Shown here: positions 23,387 to 32,534 of the stretch, in pieces | Numbering within the stretch: the first letter of the stretch is position 1 | How the letters are laid out: each line of letters begins with the position of its first letter | Assembly (NCBI GenBank): GCA_051867875.1 | Contig: JBJDZG010000004.1 | Span: forward strand, 124,001 to 188,000 | Direction of reading: 5' to 3' | Source of the DNA: RGIG4608 sp051867875 | Lineage (GTDB): Bacteria; Bacillota; Clostridia; Oscillospirales; CAG-272 | Length of the DNA: 64,000 nucleotides | The notes under the pieces: generated by a model | Seen by the model: only the letters and a program-made list of their open reading frames with translations | What the model was told of the DNA's origin: nothing | Databases searched by the model: none | Program-made: the position numbers and the translations under genes

Positions 23387-24550
23387 ATGAAAGAAAATTC
23401 AGCCCCCCAGACAACAAAATCAACTTATTCGGACACTAAGGTTATTGACCTTAAACACATCTGCAAGCAGTTCGACGGAGAAACGGTCCTCAACGACATT
23501 AATCTCTATATAAGAGATAAGGAATTTGTAACTCTTCTCGGTCCCTCCGGCTGCGGTAAGACGACTACCCTCCGTATAATCGGAGGATTTGAAACTCCCG
23601 ACGAAGGACAGGTTCTCTTCGAGGGAAAGGAAATCAACGACCTTCCGCCGAATAAACGGCATATAAATACCGTATTTCAGAAATACGCACTCTTCCCCCA
23701 CCTCAACGTTTATGAGAATATCGCGTTCCCTCTCCGCCTTAAAAAGGTCGATGAAAACGAGATACGCGAGAGAGTAACCGAAATGCTCAAAATGGTAGCA
23801 CTTTCGGGATTTGAAAATAAAAGCGTAAGCACACTCTCGGGCGGTCAGCAACAGAGAGTTGCCATTGCGCGTGCGCTTATTTCGCATCCCAGAGTTCTCC
23901 TTCTTGACGAGCCTCTCGGTGCGCTTGACTTAAAGCTCCGCAAGGATATGCAGGTCGAGCTTAAAAACATTCAGCAAAGAATAGGAATCACGTTTATCTA
24001 CGTTACCCACGACCAGGAGGAAGCGCTCTCTATGTCCGACACCATCGTGGTAATGGCTGACGGCGAGATTCAGCAGATAGGAACACCCGCAGATATTTAC
24101 AACGAGCCGAAGAACGCCTTCGTTGCGGACTTCATCGGCGAGAGTAATATCATCGACGGCGTAATGCTCTCCGACTACAACGCACGCTTTGCAGGACACA
24201 CCTTCAAATGTCTTGACAAGGGCTTTGCCGAGGGCGAGCAGGTTGACGTCGTAATACGCCCCGAGGACGTTGACGTAGTTGAACCCGAACGCGGTATGCT
24301 CACAGGTCAGGTTTCCGCAGTAACCTTTAAGGGCGTTCACTACGAGATAATCGTCGATATCAAGGGTTTTAAGTGGATGATTCAGTCCACGGACTACGTC
24401 GCTCCCGAGCAGTTCATCGGTCTTTACATTGAACCCGACGCAATTCACATTATGAAAAAGTCCAAATATTCGGGTATGTTCGGCGACTATTCGTCGTTCT
24501 CCGACGAGCTTGACCAGCTCTCCGACGTTGAGAGCGCCGAGGAATTTTAA
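23387..24550 (+). CDS. potA: Spermidine/putrescine ABC transporter ATP-binding protein
   Basis: ATPase of the polyamine importer. 387 aa. Walker A GPSGCGKTT, Q-loop in NTVFQKYALFPHL, signature LSGGQQQRVAIARAL, Walker B LLLDEPLGALD, H-loop VTHDQEEALSMSD, then the C-terminal TOBE/OB regulatory domain (VIRPEDVDV). The ATG at 23387 lies 11 bp after AAGGAG. It is first of potABCD; potB starts 44 bp later. Confidence 0.95.
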   Translation: MKENSAPQTTKSTYSDTKVIDLKHICKQFDGETVLNDINLYIRDKEFVTLLGPSGCGKTTTLRIIGGFETPDEGQVLFEGKEINDLPPNKRHINTVFQKYALFPHLNVYENIAFPLRLKKVDENEIRERVTEMLKMVALSGFENKSVSTLSGGQQQRVAIARALISHPRVLLLDEPLGALDLKLRKDMQVELKNIQQRIGITFIYVTHDQEEALSMSDTIVVMADGEIQQIGTPADIYNEPKNAFVADFIGESNIIDGVMLSDYNARFAGHTFKCLDKGFAEGEQVDVVIRPEDVDVVEPERGMLTGQVSAVTFKGVHYEIIVDIKGFKWMIQSTDYVAPEQFIGLYIEPDAIHIMKKSKYSGMFGDYSSFSDELDQLSDVESAEEF

Positions 24551-24594
24551 TTCCAAATCTGTAAAAATCTCAAAAAAAAAGGATATCATAAATA

Positions 24595-25407
24595 ATGAAA
24601 AAGAAAAAGTCATTTATGAGCTCTATCGCGGCAGCCCCCCACATTTTCTGGGCTATCCTTTTTATAGTTCTTCCCCTGATAATCGTAATTTTCTACGCAT
24701 TCACGGACCCCGAGGGCGCATTCACCCTTGAAAACGTGGAGTCGCTTGGCGATTACGTTTCAATCTTCGGGTTGTCAATAGAGCTTTCCGTTATAGCAAC
24801 GTTTATCTGCCTTATTATTGGCTATCCCCTTGCGTACATTATCGCAAGGAGCAGTCCAAAGGCACAGAAGATTTACATAATGCTTCTGATGCTCCCCATG
24901 TGGACAAACCTTCTTATAAGAACTTACTCGATAATGGCAATTCTTGACGACGGCGGATTTATCAACACTCTGCTCGGCACCTCGTTCCACATAGTCGGAA
25001 CGAAGGGCGCGGTCATCTTCGGTATGGTCTACGATTTCTTGCCCTATATGGTACTGCCCATTTACACCTGCGTATCCAAAATAGACAAGAATATGTGGGA
25101 AGTTGCCGCCGACCTCGGCTGTAACACCGGAAGAACGCTTACCAAAGTAATTCTCCCTCTCTCGCTTTCGGGCATTATTTCGGGAGTAACTATGGTATTC
25201 GTTCCCTCAATCAGCACCTTCTATATCTCCCAGAAGCTCGGCGGAGGTACGTTTGAGCTTATCGGTGATACCATCGAACGTCAGTTCGTAACGGGTGCGT
25301 ACAACACCGGCGCGGCTATCTCGCTGGTTATGATGATACTCATTTTAATTTCTCTCGGACTTATGAACTATTTCTCCGAGGAGGGTGAAGGAGGTATCAT
25401 TCCGTGA
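24595..25407 (+). CDS. potB: Spermidine/putrescine ABC transporter permease
   Basis: Inner-membrane permease, 270 aa, six predicted membrane segments. The EAA loop reads EVAADLGCNTGRTLTKVILPLS, where it docks on PotA. Its last four bases overlap the potC start (GTGA). Confidence 0.93.
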   Translation: MKKKKSFMSSIAAAPHIFWAILFIVLPLIIVIFYAFTDPEGAFTLENVESLGDYVSIFGLSIELSVIATFICLIIGYPLAYIIARSSPKAQKIYIMLLMLPMWTNLLIRTYSIMAILDDGGFINTLLGTSFHIVGTKGAVIFGMVYDFLPYMVLPIYTCVSKIDKNMWEVAADLGCNTGRTLTKVILPLSLSGIISGVTMVFVPSISTFYISQKLGGGTFELIGDTIERQFVTGAYNTGAAISLVMMILILISLGLMNYFSEEGEGGIIP

Positions 25408-26234
25408 AAAAATACGCATCAAGAATATACCTTTGCATCATTTTTGCAATACTTTATATCCCCATTCTCACGCTTATGCTCTTCTCTTTCAACTCGAGTG
25501 AGAGCACCGCAAACCTCACGGGCTTCAGCTTTGAATGGTATATAAAGCTGTTTTCCGATGAAAGTGCGTTTGTCGCGCTTCGCAACACACTCATTCTGGC
25601 AATCTGCTCGTCGCTCCTTTCCACGGTTATAGGAACTGCGGCGGCTGAGGGCATCTACCGAATGAGAACAAAATGGTTTAAGAGCATCGTAACGTCTGTT
25701 ACCAATATTCCCATGATGAACCCCGATATCGTAACGGGCGTTTCGTTCATGCTCTTCTTTGCATCGGTCGTCGGCATTTTCAGTATCGCAGATTACGACA
25801 GCATCGGCTTTGCCGCGATGCTCATAGCGCACACGACCTTCTGCCTTCCCTACGTAATTCTCTCCGTTTTGCCGAGAATCAACGAATTCGGCGAGTCGCT
25901 CTCCGAAGCGGCGCTCGACCTCGGCTGTACTCCCGTGCAGGCGTTCTTTAAGGTAAAGCTTCCAAACATTATGCCCGGCGTTATCTCGGGCGCGGTTATG
26001 GCGTTTACCCTCTCGCTTGACGACTTCGTTATCTCGTATTTCGTAAGCCCGTCAAACTTCCAGACGCTTCCCCTGCTCATTTACTCAATGACGAAAAAGA
26101 CCGTAAAGCCCGATATGTACGCGCTCTCGACGATAATCATAATCACGGTATTTACGCTTCTTATAATCTCTAACGTAAAGAGCTTTAAGAAAACGCGCAA
26201 GCACAGAAAGAAAAAGGGGGCGAGCAAAGCATGA
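25404..26234 (+). CDS. potC: Spermidine/putrescine ABC transporter permease
   Basis: Second permease subunit, 276 aa. It has six membrane segments and the EAA loop SEAALDLGCTPVQAFFKVKL. It starts with GTG at 25404, overlapping the potB stop by four bases, and its end overlaps potD by four bases (ATGA), a tightly coupled operon. The basic tail is cytoplasmic. Confidence 0.93.
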   Translation: MKKYASRIYLCIIFAILYIPILTLMLFSFNSSESTANLTGFSFEWYIKLFSDESAFVALRNTLILAICSSLLSTVIGTAAAEGIYRMRTKWFKSIVTSVTNIPMMNPDIVTGVSFMLFFASVVGIFSIADYDSIGFAAMLIAHTTFCLPYVILSVLPRINEFGESLSEAALDLGCTPVQAFFKVKLPNIMPGVISGAVMAFTLSLDDFVISYFVSPSNFQTLPLLIYSMTKKTVKPDMYALSTIIIITVFTLLIISNVKSFKKTRKHRKKKGASKA

Positions 26235-27601
26235 AAAAATTAAGATTTATCCCCCTTATACTCATAATTCTGGCACTGCTTCTTCCTCTCACCGCCTGCG
26301 GTGAAGACGAGGACGGCGATACTCCCACGCGCGGAAATTATCCGACGAAGAGCCTCAACGTCTACAACTGGGGCGAATATATCTCCGACGAGGACGACGA
26401 GGAATGCGGACTTTTCGACGTAAACGCGGGCTTTGAAGATTACTTCAACGAAAATCTCGCGGACGAGTACGGTTTCTATATCAAGGTCAACTACTCCACC
26501 TACGCGACGAACGAGGATATGTACGCAAAGCTGACGAACAGTGCCGTCGCGTACGATATCGTTATACCCTCGGACTACATGATTGAAAAAATGATTTCAA
26601 ACGATTTGCTTTTGGAGATAGATTTATCAAAGCTCACAAATTACGGCAATATCAGCGATGATTTCAAGGGAATGTACTACGACCCCGAGGACAAATATTC
26701 CGTTCCATACACCTACGGTATGCTCGGAATTATCTATAACGCCGAGTTTGTCGATGAAGAGGACGTAGCGGACGAGAGCTGGGCACTGCTCTGGAACGAA
26801 AAGTACAAGGGTAAGATTCTTCAGTTCAACAACCCCCGCGACGCTTTCGGAACGGCTATGTATTGGCAGAATCTCGACGTCAACTCCCGAAGCTATGCCG
26901 ACTGGGAAGCGGCACTCGAGCTCTTAAAGGAGCAAAAGCCCCTGCTTCAAGGCTACGTAAACGATGAGATATTCAATAAAATGAAGAGCGCGTCGGCTTA
27001 CGTCGCTCCTTACTTTGCAGGAGACTTTCTTACGATGGCGGCAGATAATGAGGACCTTATGTTCTACTATCCCGCCGAGGGCACGAACTACTTCGTCGAC
27101 GCTATGTGTATTCCCAAAACGTCGAGAAGTCCCGATGTCGCGCACGAGTATATCAACTATATGATATCCCTTGAAGCGGCGACGGCGAATGCACTCTATA
27201 TCGGCTACGCATCACCCAACAAGGCAGTTACCGAGAGCGAATATTATCAAGAGATGCTTGCGTATAACTACGACACCGACAGTCTTTCCGCATGGGATAT
27301 TCTCTACGGCAAAACGAAGGATGAGGCAAACGAGAATTATTCGTTCAATCCCGCCTACGAGGACTATTTCAAGGACGATGCGAACGGTATAAACATTCAG
27401 ACTCACGTCGATTCCCTTTGGGAGTCCTTAAAGACCGAAAACTCAACGGAGCTTTGGGTTCATATAACGAGCTTTGCGATAGTTGCAGGCGTGCTCACGT
27501 TTGCAATCCGCTCGCAGTATATCAAGAAAAAACGCTCCAAATTCTACCGCGACCGCGACAGAGAGCTGCGCCGTCAAAGAGAAATGAAAAATAAAGCTTA
27601 A
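26231..27601 (+). CDS. potD: Spermidine/putrescine-binding protein with C-terminal membrane anchor
   Basis: Extracytoplasmic solute-binding lipoprotein of the polyamine importer. 456 aa, about 100 longer than usual. Signal peptide with lipobox LTAC; binding domain with LNVYNWGEYIS, YDIVIPSDYMIEKM, PYTYGMLGIIYN and YINYMISLEAATANALYIGY. The extra C-terminus has a hydrophobic span (about residues 408-427) then a very basic tail (KKKRSKFYRDRDRELRRQ), predicting a second anchor with the tail in the cytoplasm. A four-base overlap couples it to potC. Whether the ligand is spermidine or putrescine cannot be told. Confidence 0.92.
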   Translation: MKKLRFIPLILIILALLLPLTACGEDEDGDTPTRGNYPTKSLNVYNWGEYISDEDDEECGLFDVNAGFEDYFNENLADEYGFYIKVNYSTYATNEDMYAKLTNSAVAYDIVIPSDYMIEKMISNDLLLEIDLSKLTNYGNISDDFKGMYYDPEDKYSVPYTYGMLGIIYNAEFVDEEDVADESWALLWNEKYKGKILQFNNPRDAFGTAMYWQNLDVNSRSYADWEAALELLKEQKPLLQGYVNDEIFNKMKSASAYVAPYFAGDFLTMAADNEDLMFYYPAEGTNYFVDAMCIPKTSRSPDVAHEYINYMISLEAATANALYIGYASPNKAVTESEYYQEMLAYNYDTDSLSAWDILYGKTKDEANENYSFNPAYEDYFKDDANGINIQTHVDSLWESLKTENSTELWVHITSFAIVAGVLTFAIRSQYIKKKRSKFYRDRDRELRRQREMKNKA

Positions 27602-27610
27602 TAAGCAGCA

Positions 27611-27645
27611 GACCGCCGAAGCGAAACGTTTCGGCGGTTTTGTTT
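27611..27645 (+). terminator. Terminator of the pot operon
   Basis: GACCGCCGAA / TTCGGCGGTT stem followed by TTGTTTTC. Confidence 0.88.
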
Positions 27646-27739
27646 TCGTTATCAAAAAGCAGGCGGCGAAATGGGTTGCGGTGAATTTTTGCCCGCATTT
27701 GCGTCGATAATATATAAAAATCTATCTAAGAGGCGTAAA

Positions 27740-29152
27740 ATGAACAAATTTTCAAGTAATTACGAGGACAATGTTGCAACGCTTGACGCCATTTTTGCGG
27801 TCAAGGACAATTTTGACGTACTCAAAAAGACCGTTCGCATAGGAGAGGACGAGCTGACGCTCTACTACATTGACGGCTTTGTCAAGGACTCCGTTATGCA
27901 AAAGCTGATAATACAGTTTTTAGGTCTTCAAGGCTTGGGCGAGCCGTCGGAGAACAGAGCCCTCGACTTTTTGTACAAGAACGTTCCCTACGTTGAGGCA
28001 GACGTGATAAACGATATCGACAAAGCGGTAGTGCAGATGCTATCGGGTGCTGTCGTAATGCTCGGCTCGACATTCCTTGAACGGTGTATCGTTATCGACG
28101 CGAGAACCTATCCTGCACGCGAAACGGCAGAGCCCGAAAATGACCGCGTAATAAAGGGCGCGCGGGACGGATTTGTGGAAACGCTGATTTTCAACACCGC
28201 CCTCATTCGCCGCCGAATACGCGACCCAAAGCTCAAAATGTCCTATATGAGCGTCGGCACGCGCTCATCTACCGACGTCGTCGTTTGCTATATTGAGGAC
28301 AAGGCGGATATGGACTATGTAAATTCCCTCAAAAAGAAGATTTCCGAAATAAAAACGGAGGCACTGACCGTCGGCACGCAATCTCTTATCGAATGTTTAA
28401 TACAGAGCAGGTGGTATAATCCCTTCCCGAAGGTGCGCACAACGGAGCGTCCCGACTCCGCGGCGGCTCAGCTGATGGAAGGAAATGTGCTCATCATCGT
28501 TGACAACTCACCCGAGGTCATAGTGCTCCCCGCAGGGCTTTTCGACTTTATGCAGGACACGAACGACTATTATTTCCCGCCCCTGACGGGCACTTATCTG
28601 CGGCTTTTGCGCTTCGTCATATTCTTTATGACGCTGTTTCTGATGCCCCTGTGGCTAATAGCAATACACAACGAAGAAGCCGTCCCGCGGTGGCTCGCCT
28701 TCGTCATTCCCGACGAAACGGGCGAGTTGCCCATTCTCGTCCAACTGTTTTTGGCGGAATTTATCATCGACGGACTGCGTCTTGCATCTATGAATACGCC
28801 GGGTATGCTCTCAAATTCCCTCTCCGTCATCGGCGGTCTTATCCTCGGCGATTTTTCGATACAGATAGGTTGGCTCATTCCCGAGGTCATTCTCTACGGT
28901 GCATTCGTCGCAATAGCAAACTCCTCGCAGAGAAATTACGAGCTCGGCTACGCCTTCAAATTTCTGCGTCTTATTTTGCTGACGCTGACTTGGTTTTTCA
29001 ACTTCTGGGGATTTCTCGTCGGTATCGTGCTCATCGCCGTTCTGCTCGTTTCCAACAAAACGCTCAACGGTAAGCACTCCTATCTCTATCCTCTCATTCC
29101 CTTCAACGGAAAAGTCCTCGCCCGAATGGTATTCAGGGTAAAAAAGCAGTAA
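27740..29152 (+). CDS. spoVAF: GerA-family spore protein, SpoVAF type
   Basis: 470 aa. The N-terminal half is soluble (CLIQSRWYNPFPKVRTTERPD region); the C-terminal part has four to five membrane segments, with GTYLRLLRFVIFF, LPILVQLFLAEFIIDGLR and IPEVILYGAFVAI, the pattern of SpoVAF rather than of nutrient-receptor GerA proteins. There are no gerB/gerC genes around it, which also favours SpoVAF. Relatives sit in the spore inner membrane and affect ion release on germination. The ATG at 27740 has AGAGG upstream; an earlier in-frame ATG has none. A TGAATT ... CGATAATA pair upstream could be a sigma-G promoter, but this is weak. Confidence 0.82.
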   Translation: MNKFSSNYEDNVATLDAIFAVKDNFDVLKKTVRIGEDELTLYYIDGFVKDSVMQKLIIQFLGLQGLGEPSENRALDFLYKNVPYVEADVINDIDKAVVQMLSGAVVMLGSTFLERCIVIDARTYPARETAEPENDRVIKGARDGFVETLIFNTALIRRRIRDPKLKMSYMSVGTRSSTDVVVCYIEDKADMDYVNSLKKKISEIKTEALTVGTQSLIECLIQSRWYNPFPKVRTTERPDSAAAQLMEGNVLIIVDNSPEVIVLPAGLFDFMQDTNDYYFPPLTGTYLRLLRFVIFFMTLFLMPLWLIAIHNEEAVPRWLAFVIPDETGELPILVQLFLAEFIIDGLRLASMNTPGMLSNSLSVIGGLILGDFSIQIGWLIPEVILYGAFVAIANSSQRNYELGYAFKFLRLILLTLTWFFNFWGFLVGIVLIAVLLVSNKTLNGKHSYLYPLIPFNGKVLARMVFRVKKQ

Positions 29153-29186
29153 AACGGCGCAGTTCATTGTGAACTGCACCGTTTTA
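29151..29186. terminator. Bidirectional terminator between spoVAF and truB
   Basis: AAAACGGCGCAGTTCA / TGAACTGCACCGTTTT (one mismatch), 3-nt loop; serves both converging genes. Confidence 0.9.
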
Positions 29187-29188
29187 CT

Positions 29189-30115
29189 TTATTCAAGATT
29201 AAACGTCTTAACCGCCTTGACGGCTGTTCCGTCAGGATATTCGCGTACTTCGCCGAGGGCGAAAAATTCACCGTCCTGCGAGCAAATTCTGACTTTTTCA
29301 CCTACGCCAAACGCCGTTTTTATCTTCGCTTGATATATCTGCTGACCGCTTCGGCAGAGCTTTTCGTAAAACGCGGGCAGGCAAACCTTTGGCAAATCGC
29401 AGAAAAGGCTTTCCGTAGGTGCAAGGAGTGCTAATCGCTCGCTCATATCAAGCGTTTCAATCTCTTCAAGCGTATGCGAGTTTTCAATATCAAATCCGCC
29501 CGCCGCCGTTCTGTGAAGCGATGACATAACACCGCCGCAACCGGCGCTATCTCCAATATCGGCGCAAAGAGTTCTGATATACGTTCCCGAGGAGCATTCG
29601 ACGCTCAAAATATACTCGTCTTTTTTGTCCGTCGTACTGACGTCAAGGCTGAAAATCTCAATATCTCTCGCCTGTCTTTCGACCTCAATGCCCTGCCTTG
29701 CGAGCTCGTAAAGCTTCTTTCCGTCAACCTTTAAGGCACTGTACATTGGCGGTATCTGCCTGATTTTGCCCACGAAGCGCGCGCAAACCGCTCTGAGCTC
29801 CGCCTCGCTCGGGATTTTGTCGCTCTCCGTAAGAATCTTTCCCGTAATATCCTGGGTATCGGCAGTAAGTCCGAGTTTGAGAGTGGCAACGTATCTCTTT
29901 CTGTCGGCAATGAGGTATTCCGCCGCCTTCGCCGCACGCCCGAGCAGTACGACGAGCACCCCCGTCGCAAGCGGGTCGAGCGTTCCCGTGTGTCCTGCTT
30001 TGCGTGTGCCGTAAAGCTTTCTTATCTTCCCCACAACGTCGTGCGAGGTTATTCCCTCGGGCTTGTTAATTATCAGAACGCCGTCGGGCTCAAATGTGTT
30101 TTTTTCGTTTTTCAT
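29189..30115 (-). CDS. truB: tRNA pseudouridine-55 synthase
   Basis: Makes pseudouridine 55 in the T loop of tRNAs. 308 aa. GVLIINKPEGITSHDVV at the N-terminus, the catalytic-Asp motif AGHTGTLDPLATGVL, YVATLKLG, and SSGTYIRTLCADIG; the C-terminal part fits the PUA-like extension. It begins one base after the trmB stop, so the pair is an operon. Confidence 0.96.
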   Translation of the reverse strand: MKNEKNTFEPDGVLIINKPEGITSHDVVGKIRKLYGTRKAGHTGTLDPLATGVLVVLLGRAAKAAEYLIADRKRYVATLKLGLTADTQDITGKILTESDKIPSEAELRAVCARFVGKIRQIPPMYSALKVDGKKLYELARQGIEVERQARDIEIFSLDVSTTDKKDEYILSVECSSGTYIRTLCADIGDSAGCGGVMSSLHRTAAGGFDIENSHTLEEIETLDMSERLALLAPTESLFCDLPKVCLPAFYEKLCRSGQQIYQAKIKTAFGVGEKVRICSQDGEFFALGEVREYPDGTAVKAVKTFNLE

Positions 30116-30116
30116 A

Positions 30117-30764
30117 TCAAAATCTGACGTGTGCGGAATAGATGGGATTCCCCGCGTCGGAGAAATTCTTTTCGTATTCCGTCATCACGTTTCCCTCGTT
30201 TTTATCGGAATTGTGCAAATCGCGCGTCTGCCAGACGATATCGAGCCCGAACTCACGGAAAGATTCAAGACTGAAATCAAAAAGTCCTTCGTTGTCGGTC
30301 TTTAATTTGAGCATACCGCCCTCTTTGAGAAGGCGTTTGTATATTTCAAGAAAGCTCTTATATGTAAGACGGCGCTTTGCGTGTCCTGCCTTCGGCCACG
30401 GGTCGCTGAAATTGAGATAGATGCAGTCTACCGAATGTTCGGGAAAATATTCCGTAAGGTTTTTCGCGTCGCCGATGATAAATCTCAGATTGTCGCACCT
30501 CGTATCCTTCACCCTTTCCGCCTTTTCAAGAGCCAAACAAGCGACGTCGGATATTTTCTCCATCGCAATAAAATTTACGTCGCCGTGCTGTGCGCTCATT
30601 CCAACGGCAAAATTGCCCTTTCCGCAACCTATTTCAAGGTGCAGCGGTCTGCTCTCGCTAAACGCGGACTGCGGATTTTCCGCAAATTTTTCGTCGGGCA
30701 CGATGAGCAGGTGCGACACCGCTTCAATCCTCTCTGCACCGTGCTTTTTCTTTCTCATTCTCAT
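30117..30764 (-). CDS. trmB: tRNA (guanine-N7-)-methyltransferase
   Basis: Forms m7G46 in tRNA with SAM. 215 aa. The Rossmann core has LEIGCGKGNFAVG, FIAMEKISDV and IIGDAKNL; the family motif NFSDPWPKAGHAKRRLT is intact, with FLEIYKRLLKEGG after it. Upstream partner of truB (one-base gap). The start at 30764 (MRMRKKKH) is basic, as usual in this family. Confidence 0.96.
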   Translation of the reverse strand: MRMRKKKHGAERIEAVSHLLIVPDEKFAENPQSAFSESRPLHLEIGCGKGNFAVGMSAQHGDVNFIAMEKISDVACLALEKAERVKDTRCDNLRFIIGDAKNLTEYFPEHSVDCIYLNFSDPWPKAGHAKRRLTYKSFLEIYKRLLKEGGMLKLKTDNEGLFDFSLESFREFGLDIVWQTRDLHNSDKNEGNVMTEYEKNFSDAGNPIYSAHVRF

Positions 30765-30830
30765 ATTTTACTCCCTTCGTAGCAAAGCTACCTGTTTTTT
30801 CTGTTTTTATTCGTTTTTTCGTCATTTTAC

Positions 30831-30859
30831 TTGACATTTAGTTATAAAAAGTGTATTAT
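30831..30859 (+). promoter_or_regulatory. Promoter of the first DUF975 gene
   Basis: TTGACA (30831-30836), 17 bp, TATTAT (30854-30859). The -35 region CTTGACATTTA is shared with the next DUF975 gene. Confidence 0.8.
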
Positions 30860-30891
30860 GTAAATACAAATATACCATCGGAGGTACTATT

Positions 30892-31518
30892 ATGAATATT
30901 TCTAATTCGGAAATCCGCGCAAAAGCCCGCAAGGCACTCAGCGGTAATATTTTCGGCAAGACGTGGCTCATGTCGCTTTTGGCATGTGTTATAGTTTCTC
31001 TTGTCCTTGGTCTGGTCAGCAGTATGAGCTGCGGAATAGGTATATATCTGCTTGTCGGTCCTCTTTCCGTTGGCTTGTACGGCGCTTTCTCAAAGCTCGT
31101 CAGAGGTGAGCGTGATATGGAAATCGGCGGCGTGTTCGACGGCTGTCAGGATTTCGGTTCAAATATGATGCTCGGCATTATGTATAACCTTTACATAATG
31201 CTCTGGTCCTTGCTCTTCGTTATCCCCGGTATCATCAAAACATACTCTTATTCAATGGCTTTCTTCATCAAGGCTGACCACCCCGAATACGGTTGGAGAG
31301 AATGCCTTAGCGAAAGCGAAAAAATGATGCAGGGCAACAAGTGGAAGCTTTTCTGCCTTCAGTTAAGCCTTATCGGCTGGGTAATACTCGGCTCCCTTGC
31401 CTGCGGCATCGGTACTCTTTGGGTTACTCCCTACCAGTACTCCTGCAACGCAGTATTCTACGAGGAGCTCAAAGCAGCAAACGGTTACGCAGGCGGAGCT
31501 TATTATTCCGAACAGTAA
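30892..31518 (+). CDS. DUF975 family membrane protein
   Basis: 208 aa. The family start is clear (ISNSEIRAKARKALSGNIFGKTWL), with a glycine-rich first membrane span, GPLSVGLYGAFSKL, LWSLLFVIPGIIKTYSYSMAFFI, and ESEKMMQGNKWKLFCLQLSLIGW. About four to five membrane segments. DUF975 proteins are widespread in Bacillota and uncharacterised. One of three paralogues in this window. It has its own promoter and terminator. CGGAGGT precedes the ATG. Confidence 0.88.
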   Translation: MNISNSEIRAKARKALSGNIFGKTWLMSLLACVIVSLVLGLVSSMSCGIGIYLLVGPLSVGLYGAFSKLVRGERDMEIGGVFDGCQDFGSNMMLGIMYNLYIMLWSLLFVIPGIIKTYSYSMAFFIKADHPEYGWRECLSESEKMMQGNKWKLFCLQLSLIGWVILGSLACGIGTLWVTPYQYSCNAVFYEELKAANGYAGGAYYSEQ

Positions 31519-31548
31519 TCGCACCTATTTGGTAAAAAATCATTTTTG

Positions 31549-31582
31549 CGGTTCGCCGAGACCTCGGCGGACCGATTTTTTT
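31549..31582 (+). terminator. Terminator after the first DUF975 gene
   Basis: CGGTTCGCCGAG / CTCGGCGGACCG stem (one wobble pair) followed by seven T. Confidence 0.92.
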
Positions 31583-31613
31583 GTATTATTTACCTAAAAA
31601 ATACAAATTGACC

Positions 31614-31642
31614 TTGACATTTAACGAAAAAAGTATTACAAT
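31614..31642 (+). promoter_or_regulatory. Promoter of the second DUF975 gene
   Basis: TTGACA (31614-31619), 17 bp, TACAAT (31637-31642). Confidence 0.8.
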
Positions 31643-31681
31643 TAGTGTATAGTACTATATTTGTGTTTCGGAGGCGCTTTT

Positions 31682-32479
31682 ATGAACATTACAAATAAAG
31701 AAATACGTGCAAAAGCCCGCCACCTTCTCGATGAAAATATCTTCGGTAAAAACTGGCTCAAATCCATCGTGATTACATTACTTATGATGGGAATAGTCGG
31801 TGTAACAGGCGGTTTGCTCTTCACACTGTCAAACGCACTTCTTCTTCCCGCATTGATGGGATTGATTCAAACCTATGCACCAAATTCCAAGATTCTTATC
31901 TACGTAATCCCGATAATTCTTGATATTCTTGAGATAATGATGCTCAACATCTTCATCGGTCCTCTTTCAGTCGGACTTGTATCCGTGCATCTTGACCTTG
32001 TAAGGCACGACGGCGACATCAGCATCAGAAAATTCTTCGACGGATTCAAGGAATTTCTTGATAACTTCCTCGTAGGCTTTATGTACGTTTTGCATATCAC
32101 ACTTTGGACATTGCTTTTCATCATCCCCGGTATCTACGTTTCGTATTCCTACGCTATGGTGTTCCACGTAAGAAAGGACCACCCCGACTACCGTTGGCAG
32201 CAGTGCTTTGACGAAAGCGAAAGACTTATGGAAGGCAACAGATGGAGATTGTTCAAGCTCCATATGAGCTTCATCGGTTGGGCTTTCCTCGGTTCGCTTG
32301 CGTTCTGCGGTCTCGGAAGTCTTTGGGTAACCCCCTATGAGATGGTTTCCACAGCAGTTTTCTATGAAGAAATCAAAAATGCTAAGGATTCCAACATTGT
32401 AAGCTTTGATACGAAGATTAAGAAATCTCCCGACCCCGTAGTAGTTGACCTTTCCAAAAATGGCGGAGCCGTAAAATAA
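31682..32479 (+). CDS. DUF975 family membrane protein
   Basis: 265 aa. Same framework as its neighbour: ITNKEIRAKARHLLDENIFGKNWL, GPLSVGLVSVHLDLVR, LWTLLFIIPGIYVSYSYAM, ESERLMEGNRWRLFKLHMSFIGW. It differs by an extra approximately 40-residue hydrophobic insert after the first span and a charged C-terminal tail. The start at 31682 has CGGAGG upstream. Function unknown; tandem duplication with the previous gene is likely. Confidence 0.87.
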   Translation: MNITNKEIRAKARHLLDENIFGKNWLKSIVITLLMMGIVGVTGGLLFTLSNALLLPALMGLIQTYAPNSKILIYVIPIILDILEIMMLNIFIGPLSVGLVSVHLDLVRHDGDISIRKFFDGFKEFLDNFLVGFMYVLHITLWTLLFIIPGIYVSYSYAMVFHVRKDHPDYRWQQCFDESERLMEGNRWRLFKLHMSFIGWAFLGSLAFCGLGSLWVTPYEMVSTAVFYEEIKNAKDSNIVSFDTKIKKSPDPVVVDLSKNGGAVK

Positions 32480-32497
32480 TAATACAATTTAATAATT

Positions 32498-32527
32498 GCC
32501 TGTTGGCTTATGCCAACAGGCTTTTTA
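32498..32527. terminator. Terminator between the second DUF975 gene and ychF
   Basis: GCCTGTTGGC / GCCAACAGGC with a 4-nt loop, then TTTTTATT. Confidence 0.92.
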
Positions 32528-32534
32528 TTCGTGA

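Noticed and set aside
30780..30815. Hairpin GTAGC-AAA-GCTAC followed by T runs on the plus strand
   Set aside because: No plus-strand gene ends upstream of it, and it lies in the trmB promoter region; probably chance.
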